The position numbers were made by a program, and so were the translations under genes. A stretch of 64,000 bases of DNA from a methanotrophic endosymbiont of Bathymodiolus puteoserpentis (Logatchev). GTDB taxonomy: Bacteria > Pseudomonadota > Gammaproteobacteria > Methylococcales > Methylomonadaceae. The notes under the pieces were generated by a model. That model was not told where the DNA came from and ran no database searches. It was given only the letters and a program-made list of their open reading frames with translations. Below are positions 28,411 through 35,919 of the stretch, in pieces; the first letter of the stretch is position 1, and the number at the start of each line of letters is the position of its first letter. Where the stretch lies: positions 1 through 64,000 of the forward strand of contig NZ_FQTQ01000063.1 in the NCBI RefSeq assembly GCF_900128525.1, in the 5' to 3' direction.

Positions 28411-29127
28411 ATGCAAGAAATTAATTCGTTGGTCGTAAGTGGTAAGGTTCTCACCTTGAACTTTTCGGATGATATTTTTAATGAGCCGAGTTTTTTATTG
28501 GAAAATAATAAGCAACTTTATTTTTATGGTGCTAATGATGATATATTAAAGCATTTGGTTTATACCATTATAAAGCAACCTCGAAATTTACTTGTCCATC
28601 TGCAACGAATCATATTGTGTTATGAGAACAATAGTGAAACGCAATTGTCGGCAGCTTTAATGGATTTCTTTATTGTTTTAGAGGGAAGGGGGAGTGCTAT
28701 TAAACAGAGAATGTTAGCTGGGGCAAGAAAACATTTATCCCCTTTACTGTTTGGGCAATTACAGACTTATCTCAATACAGCTCAATTAATTCAAGGTAAT
28801 ATGTATAGCGTTTTAACTCCAGGCCGAGAATCTAACAATAAATTGATTTTGGTACAAGGGAATGAAGGCGATAAAAATGAAAACCATGACCCCTTACAAG
28901 TTGCACGTGATTTTGTTGAATATAGTCAGTTAGGGGAGGCAGTTAAAGTGTTAGAGTCGGCGATAATAGAAACACCACAGCGTAGCGAACTACATGCCGA
29001 CCTGATTGAGTTATACCAGTCCACTGATGACCTAGAAGGTTGTAACAAAATGCAACTTGCTTTGGCAAAAATTAATCATCCTATGCAGATACAATGGGAT
29101 GCTCTAAATTCTTACTTTAATCAATAA
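28411..29127 (+). CDS. FimV-like C-terminal/TPR domain protein, first gene of GTPase operon
   Basis: A 238-residue protein. The N-terminal ~150 residues match no family I know. The C-terminal ~80 residues (DPLQVARDFVEYSQLGEAVKVLESAI, then ADLIELYQSTDDLEG) resemble the TPR-like tail of FimV, a polar hub protein for type IV pili. There is no LysM or membrane segment, so it is likely cytoplasmic. GAGGAA precedes the ATG. It is separated from the next gene by one base, so it belongs to the operon with the MglA-like GTPase. Confidence 0.65.
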   Translation: MQEINSLVVSGKVLTLNFSDDIFNEPSFLLENNKQLYFYGANDDILKHLVYTIIKQPRNLLVHLQRIILCYENNSETQLSAALMDFFIVLEGRGSAIKQRMLAGARKHLSPLLFGQLQTYLNTAQLIQGNMYSVLTPGRESNNKLILVQGNEGDKNENHDPLQVARDFVEYSQLGEAVKVLESAIIETPQRSELHADLIELYQSTDDLEGCNKMQLALAKINHPMQIQWDALNSYFNQ

Positions 29128-29128
29128 A

Positions 29129-30379
29129 ATGAAAAGTAAACCGATTGATCGCTTAGCTGTTGCACTTTATGGGATGGATGGTAGAACTCATAAAACAATG
29201 GCTCTGTTTATTCAGGGGCCATGTAAAAGTATCGCTCAAATTGTTGATGAGCCTGAAGCTAATGTTGATATTATTGATGCAGATGCAATGGATGCGAGAG
29301 TGACTTTAGATCATTGTTTAGCGCGCAAGCCTTTAAGGCCTATTATTATTTTATCCCTAGAAAAATTAAAGATAGAACATACAATTTTTGTCGAAAAGCC
29401 TGCTAAAACTGAAACTATGCTCGCGGCTTTTAAAGAGGCTAATGATTGGCTAAAAAAGGAAAAGAAAAAAACCACAAAATTAAACCAAACAGAAGAATCT
29501 ACCTATCCAGAAGTAAAGCTTGAACAAGCTAAAGTTAGTAAGGTTAAACCTCCTACAGAAAAACAAGCCCCTTTTGAATTAGCCACTGAGAAAAAAATTT
29601 TTACTAATCCTATAGAGCAGCAGAAAACGGCAAAACATAAAGCTGCCATGATGATTGATGAGCAGAATTTTTCCAGTTTTATCGGTATAATAAGAGGGGT
29701 TGACTTTAATGATTCTGAACAGTGGCGTAACGCAAGGTACAACCCCAAGCGGTACTATCAAGGCTATGTGCAATCCTCTATTCAAGTGGCTTATGAAAAA
29801 AAGCAGGTTATTAAACTTAACTCTGGCTGGAAGCCGCTTATTATTTTTCCATATAGTCATGAACTTTGGTTGAATGCGGATGACCAACAATTGCGTGCTT
29901 TTGCGGCTGTAGAGGTTAATCCGACGCCTGTATCGGGTGCTAAGGTTATGACTTTGTCGAAAGTTAATCCAAAAAAAGAAGATTGTTCCAGTGAATTAGA
30001 TAAATTTCAGGAAATGAATTCCTTTATCTGGAAGTTGGCATGCTGGACATCTAAAGGCCGTTATCCGCAGGCACTAAATTTAACTGAGCCTGTTTACCTT
30101 AAACAGTGGCCTAATTTTACGCGCCTTTTGATTACGCCACATGCAATGCGTATAGCTGCCTTATTAACTACGGGGCCTAGGTCAGTGCTAGAGATTATTC
30201 ATGGCCTTAAAATTAAGCCGCAATATGTTTTTATCTTTATAAGTGCAGCTTATGCTATTGGTATTTTAGATCAATCTAAGAGACTGGCAGATGAAATTAT
30301 TACAGCTGAAGTGCCAACAAAAAAATCAGTAAAAAAGAAAAGTATTTTCAGTCGTATTTTAAATAAGCTTAGAGGATAG
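29129..30379 (+). CDS. Hypothetical protein in GTPase operon
   Basis: A 416-residue cytoplasmic protein of no recognised family. Residues 1-110 look like a compact alpha/beta domain (VDIIDADAMDARVTLDHCL, then RPIIILSLEKL), reminiscent of a receiver-type fold. A Lys/Glu-rich linker follows (about 110-175). The C-terminal domain contains a winged-helix-like stretch (RIAALLTTGPRSVLEIIHGLKI) and a basic tail. It starts one base after the upstream stop and lies nine bases before the GTPase gene. It may be an effector or regulator of the GTPase (inference). Confidence 0.6.
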   Translation: MKSKPIDRLAVALYGMDGRTHKTMALFIQGPCKSIAQIVDEPEANVDIIDADAMDARVTLDHCLARKPLRPIIILSLEKLKIEHTIFVEKPAKTETMLAAFKEANDWLKKEKKKTTKLNQTEESTYPEVKLEQAKVSKVKPPTEKQAPFELATEKKIFTNPIEQQKTAKHKAAMMIDEQNFSSFIGIIRGVDFNDSEQWRNARYNPKRYYQGYVQSSIQVAYEKKQVIKLNSGWKPLIIFPYSHELWLNADDQQLRAFAAVEVNPTPVSGAKVMTLSKVNPKKEDCSSELDKFQEMNSFIWKLACWTSKGRYPQALNLTEPVYLKQWPNFTRLLITPHAMRIAALLTTGPRSVLEIIHGLKIKPQYVFIFISAAYAIGILDQSKRLADEIITAEVPTKKSVKKKSIFSRILNKLRG

Positions 30380-30388
30380 TAAGTAAGC

Positions 30389-30925
30389 ATGAGTCAATAT
30401 AAAATAATTTTTACTGGTCCCGTTGGTGCAGGAAAAACTACAGCCATTAGTTCTCTCAGTGATGTGCCACTGGTGAAAACCGATGAGGCGGCTAGTGATA
30501 TGACCAAGGAACGAAAGGCTGAAACTACAGTTGCTATGGACTATGGCATTATGCATATAAACGAAGGTGAAAAAATTCATTTATACGGCACACCGGGTCA
30601 AGAACGTTTTGATTTCATGTGGGATATTTTAACGGCCGGAGGCATTGGCTTAGTTTTATTATTAGATAATTCACGCACTGATCCTTTTAAAGATATGCAG
30701 TTTTTTTTAAAGTCTTTTGCGGGCTTTATTCAGAAAACAGGCGTTGCCATTGGCGTAACTCAAATGGATATCAGTACACAGCCAACGATTGATAATTATC
30801 ATCAGCAATTAAAGGAACTTGATATGAGCATTCCTGTCTTTTCTGTAGATGCACGAGAGAAAAAGGATGTATCTATTTTAGTGCAAGCTTTAATGTTTTC
30901 TTTAGATCCTGGCATAGAGGAGTAG
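30389..30925 (+). CDS. MglA-like small Ras-family GTPase
   Basis: A 178-residue GTPase. The P-loop is FTGPVGAGKTTAISSL (near residue 8). The G2 Thr lies in ETTVAMDYG, the G3 motif is LYGTPGQERFDFMW, G4 is TQMD near residue 127 and G5 is SVDAR. The prokaryotic Ras-like group (COG2229, including MglA) sets polarity and motility in other bacteria and works with roadblock proteins as activators. Two roadblock-like genes follow immediately, which supports this pairing. Start ATG 30389, nine bases after the upstream gene. Confidence 0.85.
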   Translation: MSQYKIIFTGPVGAGKTTAISSLSDVPLVKTDEAASDMTKERKAETTVAMDYGIMHINEGEKIHLYGTPGQERFDFMWDILTAGGIGLVLLLDNSRTDPFKDMQFFLKSFAGFIQKTGVAIGVTQMDISTQPTIDNYHQQLKELDMSIPVFSVDAREKKDVSILVQALMFSLDPGIEE

Positions 30926-30929
30926 CTTA

Positions 30930-31571
30930 ATGAGTGATACTAAACTGGCAGAGGATTTATATATCTATTTGACGCCTGCAGGCTGTTATTATGCAGTCTC
31001 TGCAGTAGAAGAGGATTCAGTTAGAAAGTTTTTGCGCAATTTATTAGTACAATCTAAAACGCCAAAATTAGATATGTCGAGTTTACAAGGATTAATGAAT
31101 AATGATAATTCTGAAAAATGTATTGCATTATTGCAGCGCTGTCAGCAATTAGGTTGGGTACAAGGTATTAAAGAAGAACGTGAAGTTCCCACAGGCGCAT
31201 TAGAAGATTTATTACCTGAGTTATTGAGTAAAATTTCAGAAGAAGGAAAAGTGTTATTAGCGGATGACCAAGGCTTTTATTTGGCTTGTAATGGCTATGC
31301 ACATGAGGTTGCAGAAGAGATTTCAGCTCTAAGTGCCGAAATCTCTATGGTCCATGCACGACGTACTGGACTATTAATAAAAAATTTAGGTTTAAATAGT
31401 CAAGCTTGGGGGGTTATTAATGCATCAGGTCATAGCCAATTAGGTTTGTGGCCTTTATTTATTGGTGATACCCGTTTTGTTATTGCTATTTCAGGTGTAC
31501 CACATTTTAATCAACCTGAGTTTATCAGTTTGGTTTGGTTTTTAAGTGTTCGTTATGTCAAAAATAAATAA
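30930..31571 (+). CDS. Roadblock-like domain protein
   Basis: A 213-residue protein, four bases after the GTPase. The N-terminal ~90 residues are helical. The C-terminal half (VLLADDQGFYLACNGYAHEVAEEIS, then GLLIKNLGLNSQAWGVINAS, then FVIAISG) has the strand-helix order of a divergent roadblock/LC7 domain. It is likely a partner of the GTPase. The domain call is by pattern, not by a close match. Confidence 0.55.
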   Translation: MSDTKLAEDLYIYLTPAGCYYAVSAVEEDSVRKFLRNLLVQSKTPKLDMSSLQGLMNNDNSEKCIALLQRCQQLGWVQGIKEEREVPTGALEDLLPELLSKISEEGKVLLADDQGFYLACNGYAHEVAEEISALSAEISMVHARRTGLLIKNLGLNSQAWGVINASGHSQLGLWPLFIGDTRFVIAISGVPHFNQPEFISLVWFLSVRYVKNK

Positions 31572-31603
31572 TTTATTATTTAAGAAAAGGAAAGGAAAAA
31601 ATT

Positions 31604-31969
31604 ATGCGTGAAGAAATGTTAACTTCTACATTAAGTGAGTTAAATGGTACTTCTGCTGATATTGAAGCATCGGGTATTATTTCTACCGATGGTTTAATGA
31701 TGGCTTCGGTATTGCCCGCTAATTTAGATGAAGATAGAGTCGGGGCAATGAGTGCGGCTATGCTATCTTTAGGGGATAGAACGGCACAAGAATTAGCCCG
31801 CGGGACTTTAGAGCAAGTATTAATTAAAGGTGATAAAGGCTATGTTTTAATGACCTATGCGGGTGATGAAGCAGTACTAACGGTACTTGCTAAATCTAAT
31901 GCAAAATTAGGTTTAATTTTTCTGGATGTTAAACGTGCAGCGGAAAATATTGCTGAATTATTAAGTTAA
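31604..31969 (+). CDS. Roadblock/LC7 domain protein
   Basis: A 121-residue single-domain protein. ASGIISTDGLMMASVLP, then AMSAAMLSLGDRTAQELARG and VLIKGDKGYVLMTYAGDEAVLTVL, is the classical roadblock/LC7 pattern found in MglB, the GTPase-activating partner of MglA. A good AAGGAAAGG ribosome-binding site precedes the ATG. It has its own short leader, suggesting it is made in higher amounts than its neighbours. Confidence 0.85.
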   Translation: MREEMLTSTLSELNGTSADIEASGIISTDGLMMASVLPANLDEDRVGAMSAAMLSLGDRTAQELARGTLEQVLIKGDKGYVLMTYAGDEAVLTVLAKSNAKLGLIFLDVKRAAENIAELLS

Positions 31970-32030
31970 AAGGTGGGCAGGCTATTTCACTGCAGCACTC
32001 TTTTTATCAATAATAAAATAAGGCATAACT

Positions 32031-32507
32031 ATGTTGCATGATATGAAAGCAGAAGATATTACTGGCGACTTTACCGAAGTAGTACTCGAGCTATATGGTG
32101 GCTTAAGTAGGAAAATTTTATATACTGAAATTGAAACACCTTATCCTGACGGTAAACTGATCGTTTCTACTACGGATACAAAAGGACATATTATCCATGT
32201 TAATCGTTCATTTGTAGAGATGTCTGGCTATGAAGAAAATGAGTTAATTGGTGCGCCCCACTCAATTTTAAGGCACCCTGAGATGCCACCAGCGGCTTTT
32301 AAAGATTTATGGGATACGGTAAATAAAGGCGTGAAGTGGCAAGGGTTTGTTAAAAACTTACGCAAAGATGGTGGCTATTATTGGGTTAAGGCAACTGTTA
32401 TTCCAAATGTAAGAAATGGTGCAGTGGTAGGCTACACATCCGTGCGTCGAAAACCATCCAAAACCAAAGTAGAAGAGTGTATTAAGCTCTATCCTACTTT
32501 ATTTTAA
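32031..32507 (+). CDS. PAS domain sensor protein (Aer-like)
   Basis: A 158-residue protein consisting of one PAS domain: TDTKGHIIHVNRSFVEMSGYEENELIGAPHSILRHPEMPPAAFKDLW, with the PAC motif NLRKDGGYYWVKATVIPN. This resembles the FAD-binding PAS of Aer redox sensors (NRSFVEMSGY, HSILRHPDMP). No output domain is attached, so it probably signals by protein contact within the GTPase system. It lies 14 bases before the PhnD-like gene. Confidence 0.82.
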   Translation: MLHDMKAEDITGDFTEVVLELYGGLSRKILYTEIETPYPDGKLIVSTTDTKGHIIHVNRSFVEMSGYEENELIGAPHSILRHPEMPPAAFKDLWDTVNKGVKWQGFVKNLRKDGGYYWVKATVIPNVRNGAVVGYTSVRRKPSKTKVEECIKLYPTLF

Positions 32508-32521
32508 AGGCGGAGAGGCTT

Positions 32522-33268
32522 ATGTCTTATCAATTTACGGTTAGTCCTGATTTTACGCCAGACCACCTTTCTGGCTGGTATATTTTTAATACTTGGTTAC
32601 AAAAACAAACAGACAATGCGATTCATTTGGAAATGTACAATGATTTCCATGATCAACGTGCAGCCATTCAACAAAATAATGTCGATTTGATTTATGCCAA
32701 TCCTTTTGATGCAGCTATGCTGGTGCGAGAAAAAGGATTTAAGCCTCTAGTTAGACCTGTAGGTGTGTCAGATGAAGCGATTATTGCCGTGAATGCTGAT
32801 AATCACGTTGAAGATGTTGCACATTTAAGTGCTGGTACTAAAGTTGCAGTGACAGAAGACCCTGATGTACATATGATAGGTATGATAATGTTAGAGCCGG
32901 GCGATTTAGATACAAGTAATGTCGAAATGGTACCTTGCGATACCTATGTCTTAGTTGCTAAGCATTTATTGCAAAAAAATGCCGATGTAGGGATCTTTTT
33001 GGCTGAGGCATACGATGACTTATCTAATATGATTAAAAAACAACTACGAATATTAGTGCGCAGTCAAATCAGTGTTATTCATCATTCTATAATGATTGGT
33101 CCTAGGTTATTAGATCAGCATGAAAACATACAAAAAACTTTAGTACAAATGGCTGCTGATGAAAAAGGTAAAAATGTGTTAGATAGCTTAGGTTTTACAG
33201 AATGGCAGGTGGTTGATGATGAAGAAATGGAATTTATGATTGATCTTATGGATACATTGACAATGTAA
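32522..33268 (+). CDS. Cytosolic PhnD-like binding protein
   Basis: A 248-residue protein of the PhnD/phosphonate-type solute-binding fold (VSPDFTPDHLSGWYIFNTWLQ, then NVDLIYANPFDAAMLVREKGFKPLVRP). It has no signal peptide: the first 20 residues begin directly with the domain. So it should act in the cytoplasm as a sensor rather than feed a transporter, and no ABC transporter genes are near. Its stop shares a base with the start of the 5'-nucleotidase gene (TAATGG). Confidence 0.75.
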   Translation: MSYQFTVSPDFTPDHLSGWYIFNTWLQKQTDNAIHLEMYNDFHDQRAAIQQNNVDLIYANPFDAAMLVREKGFKPLVRPVGVSDEAIIAVNADNHVEDVAHLSAGTKVAVTEDPDVHMIGMIMLEPGDLDTSNVEMVPCDTYVLVAKHLLQKNADVGIFLAEAYDDLSNMIKKQLRILVRSQISVIHHSIMIGPRLLDQHENIQKTLVQMAADEKGKNVLDSLGFTEWQVVDDEEMEFMIDLMDTLTM

Positions 33269-34188
33269 TGGAATTTAAAGACAAATTAGTCGTAGCGGTT
33301 TCTTCAAGAGCTTTATTTAATCTTGATGAATCCCATCATATTTTTGAAGCAGAAGGTAAAGAAGCTTATTGTGCTTATCAAGTCGCACATGAGGACGATA
33401 TTTTAGAGCCAGGTTTTGGTTATGATTTAGTTAAAAAGCTTTTGGCAATTAATGCTTTGACGGATAGAAAAAAACCTCTAGTAGAGGTTATTTTATTATC
33501 TCAAAATTCAGCAGATACAGGGTTACGTATTTTTAATTCGATTAATCATTATGAGTTAGATATTACCCGTGCAGCATTTACCAGTGGTGCTACGCCTTTT
33601 GGTTATATTCCGGCCTTTGGTGCGCATTTATTCTTATCTGCCAATGCCCAAGATGTCACTAATGCATTAGCGGCTGGTTATGCTGCGGCGACAATTTTAT
33701 CTGGTGTACAGCATCCATCTACTTGTGAGCAGTTACGTATTGCATTTGATGGTGATGCAGTGCTTTTTTCTGATCAATCTGAGCGCATTTATCAGCAGCA
33801 AGGGTTAGCAGCCTTTGCTGAAAATGAAAAAAATTCGGCACATATTCCGTTAACGGATGGACCTTTTAAAGGTTTTTTAGCGGCATTACATTGCATACAG
33901 GCTCAATTTCCAGCAGATTTATCACCGATTCGTACAGCATTAGTTACAGCGCGTTCAGCACCGGCTCATGAGCGAGTGGTGCGTACTTTACGGCAATGGA
34001 ATATTCGTATTGATGAGGCTTTATTCTTGGGGGGAATGACAAAGCAGGCATTTTTAACGGCCTTTGGTGCAGATATATTCTTTGATGACCAAAAAAGTCA
34101 TTGTGAAGCCGCAGCACAGCATATTTCTACCGCACATGTGCCGCACGGCATCTCTAATCCGGTTGTCCCTGAATCTGGTACATCATAA
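33268..34188 (+). CDS. 5'-nucleotidase (NT5C1-like)
   Basis: A 306-residue protein of the cytosolic 5'-nucleotidase family. Seen motifs are KLVVAVSSRALFNLDESH, VEVILLSQNSADTGLRIFNSI and RAAFTSG near the N-terminus, then RIAFDGDAVLFSDQSE and a late FFDDQKSHCEAA typical of HAD-like catalysis. It dephosphorylates nucleoside monophosphates in relatives. It is the last gene of the GTPase operon, and its 3' end overlaps the convergent gene at 34154 by 35 bases. Confidence 0.8.
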   Translation: MEFKDKLVVAVSSRALFNLDESHHIFEAEGKEAYCAYQVAHEDDILEPGFGYDLVKKLLAINALTDRKKPLVEVILLSQNSADTGLRIFNSINHYELDITRAAFTSGATPFGYIPAFGAHLFLSANAQDVTNALAAGYAAATILSGVQHPSTCEQLRIAFDGDAVLFSDQSERIYQQQGLAAFAENEKNSAHIPLTDGPFKGFLAALHCIQAQFPADLSPIRTALVTARSAPAHERVVRTLRQWNIRIDEALFLGGMTKQAFLTAFGADIFFDDQKSHCEAAAQHISTAHVPHGISNPVVPESGTS

Positions 34189-35623
34189 AATTCTCAGTGC
34201 TTTCATAAAGCCTAGCTAGGATAAAAGTTTGCTGATTTAGCTTGATTGTCGATGCTGTAGAGTACTTGTTTGGCATGACGAATAGTAAAGTCTCATCGTT
34301 AGGGGTTTTACACGTGATCGCTTTTTGTGTTTTATTTTGATTTATTATGGTCGCTATTTTAAGTTCTGAACCGATTTTTTCGACCAGTATTTGGTAGCTT
34401 TGTTTTTCATTTTTGAGTTGCGAGATAAGTCTAATAATACCTAATTGCAACTTATGATCACCATCAATAATAATGATATCTTCTGCCGTGCCTGAGAAAG
34501 AATTAAGCTCAACTAACAGAAAGTCTGAATCTAAACCTTCTTTTATTAAGGCGATCGGCTTAGTATTTATCAGTGCTTTATTATTTTTCCAGATACCTGT
34601 TGAAGATACTTTTTCTAGTTTTTTTTCGTAGTCAAAAGGTTGTAGTTCTAATTTATCTGCAAGTGATAAAAGTTGTTCCGATGTTTGCTGTATTTTGCTA
34701 GTACGCTTGTGCTGTTCAATTAACTCATAGACTGCGTTAATGCCATAGGCTATTTGTTTGCGGATAGCTTTTTCTTTACTGAGCTGAGGAAGTAACCTCT
34801 TTTGTGCAATCAGTTTTGCAATAACTGAAAAACTTTTTTCTTCCAGAATTGGGTGTAACAATTGATTATCTAAGTATAGCGTACTAAATTCAGCATCAAT
34901 ACCAGGGTTAGTAATTTTTGCTAGACCTGGCAGACTATAGTTCCAGCTATGTGTACAAGTCTCTGTGTATTGATGTTTGATTATAAGCTGGTCGCTGTAT
35001 TGATCAAGCAAGGTATGTAGGCGTAATATTTCATTTTGTTTTAAGTAATAGGGTTTACATAGGTTAAATAATAGAATAGTTCTAATATTTTTACTAACGG
35101 TGTCTTGTTGGTTGAAAAAGGCCGTAGAATCATTATTTAGCGCTTCAAGTAAGGCTTTATCACTTGCAAGTTGGTATATTTGTCCAACGATTTTCCATAT
35201 TTCTTGCGATGGGCGTTCATAAATTAAAGTGCTTTGTGTTAAGCATAAATCACAAATTTTTATACATCGGTTTATGTGTAAAGCAAGTTCTGTCTCTAGA
35301 CTCAGCTGGTAATGCAAGAAAGCTAAATAGCGTAATGAATTGATGCTGAGGCGTGCTATTTTGCGTTTTGTTGCATCTAAACGGTCATCCGTAGTGCAAA
35401 ATAGGGTCTGCAAATCAGTGCATAACTGAACTGTGATAGGTGTTAGTGCATCTAACAGTGTTGCCAAGTGTTGTTGATATTGAGCAGGGGATTTATTCAG
35501 GTTTTTAAGAACAGTATAAATTTTATTTACTGTTTGCACTGTTTGTTTTAAATTAAGCGAATCTAGCCATTGAGTAATAGAAGCTGTATCTATTGAAAAT
35601 GGAAGAGTATGTGTGTTTCCCAT
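34154..35623 (-). CDS. Hypothetical protein, convergent with the GTPase operon
   Basis: A 489-residue protein I do not recognise. The first ~330 residues are helical and Leu/Gln-rich with no membrane segment. The C-terminal ~110 residues are strand-rich (IIIDGDHKLQLGIIRLISQ, LVEKIGSELKIATI) and could be a PilZ-like beta-barrel, though RxxxR is not evident. Its 3' end overlaps the 5'-nucleotidase gene tail-to-tail by 35 bases. Confidence 0.6.
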   Translation of the reverse strand: MGNTHTLPFSIDTASITQWLDSLNLKQTVQTVNKIYTVLKNLNKSPAQYQQHLATLLDALTPITVQLCTDLQTLFCTTDDRLDATKRKIARLSINSLRYLAFLHYQLSLETELALHINRCIKICDLCLTQSTLIYERPSQEIWKIVGQIYQLASDKALLEALNNDSTAFFNQQDTVSKNIRTILLFNLCKPYYLKQNEILRLHTLLDQYSDQLIIKHQYTETCTHSWNYSLPGLAKITNPGIDAEFSTLYLDNQLLHPILEEKSFSVIAKLIAQKRLLPQLSKEKAIRKQIAYGINAVYELIEQHKRTSKIQQTSEQLLSLADKLELQPFDYEKKLEKVSSTGIWKNNKALINTKPIALIKEGLDSDFLLVELNSFSGTAEDIIIIDGDHKLQLGIIRLISQLKNEKQSYQILVEKIGSELKIATIINQNKTQKAITCKTPNDETLLFVMPNKYSTASTIKLNQQTFILARLYESTENFMMYQIQGQPD

Positions 35624-35757
35624 ATATTTTATCAGCTTAATTTGTGATGCTTTTTGGTGTTTTCTATATTTTTAATAGATTGATTGTAACGTGTAAAAAT
35701 TGCAAATAATGTGTATTATTCCACAATAAAATATAGACTTAAAAAATAAAGGCTTAA

Positions 35758-35775
35758 CGCGCCACCACTGGCGCG
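35758..35775 (-). terminator. Hairpin downstream of formate dehydrogenase operon
   Basis: A perfect stem CGCGCCA/TGGCGCG with a 4-base loop. Read on the minus strand it is followed within a few bases by a T-rich run, which fits a terminator for the fds genes. Confidence 0.55.
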
Positions 35776-35786
35776 ATAAAGGTCAT

Positions 35787-35850
35787 GTAGGGTGTGCCGA
35801 CGATAGGAAGCGCATCATGTAAATAATGCGCTTCATTCCGGAGTATCTAC
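35787..35850. repeat. REP-like hairpin element with GTAG head
   Basis: Begins GTAGGGTGTGCCGACGATAG and contains the perfect stem GAAGCGCAT (35807-35815)/ATGCGCTTC (35826-35834), ending CTAC at 35847-35850. The GTAG head and palindrome resemble REP elements spread by RAYT transposases. Only one copy of this exact type is in the window. Confidence 0.45.
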
Positions 35851-35919
35851 AACACTCTTTGTACCCGGTAACAATGAGAAGTTACCTTTTAGAGATTAAA
35901 AAATTTAAGAGGTACAGTG

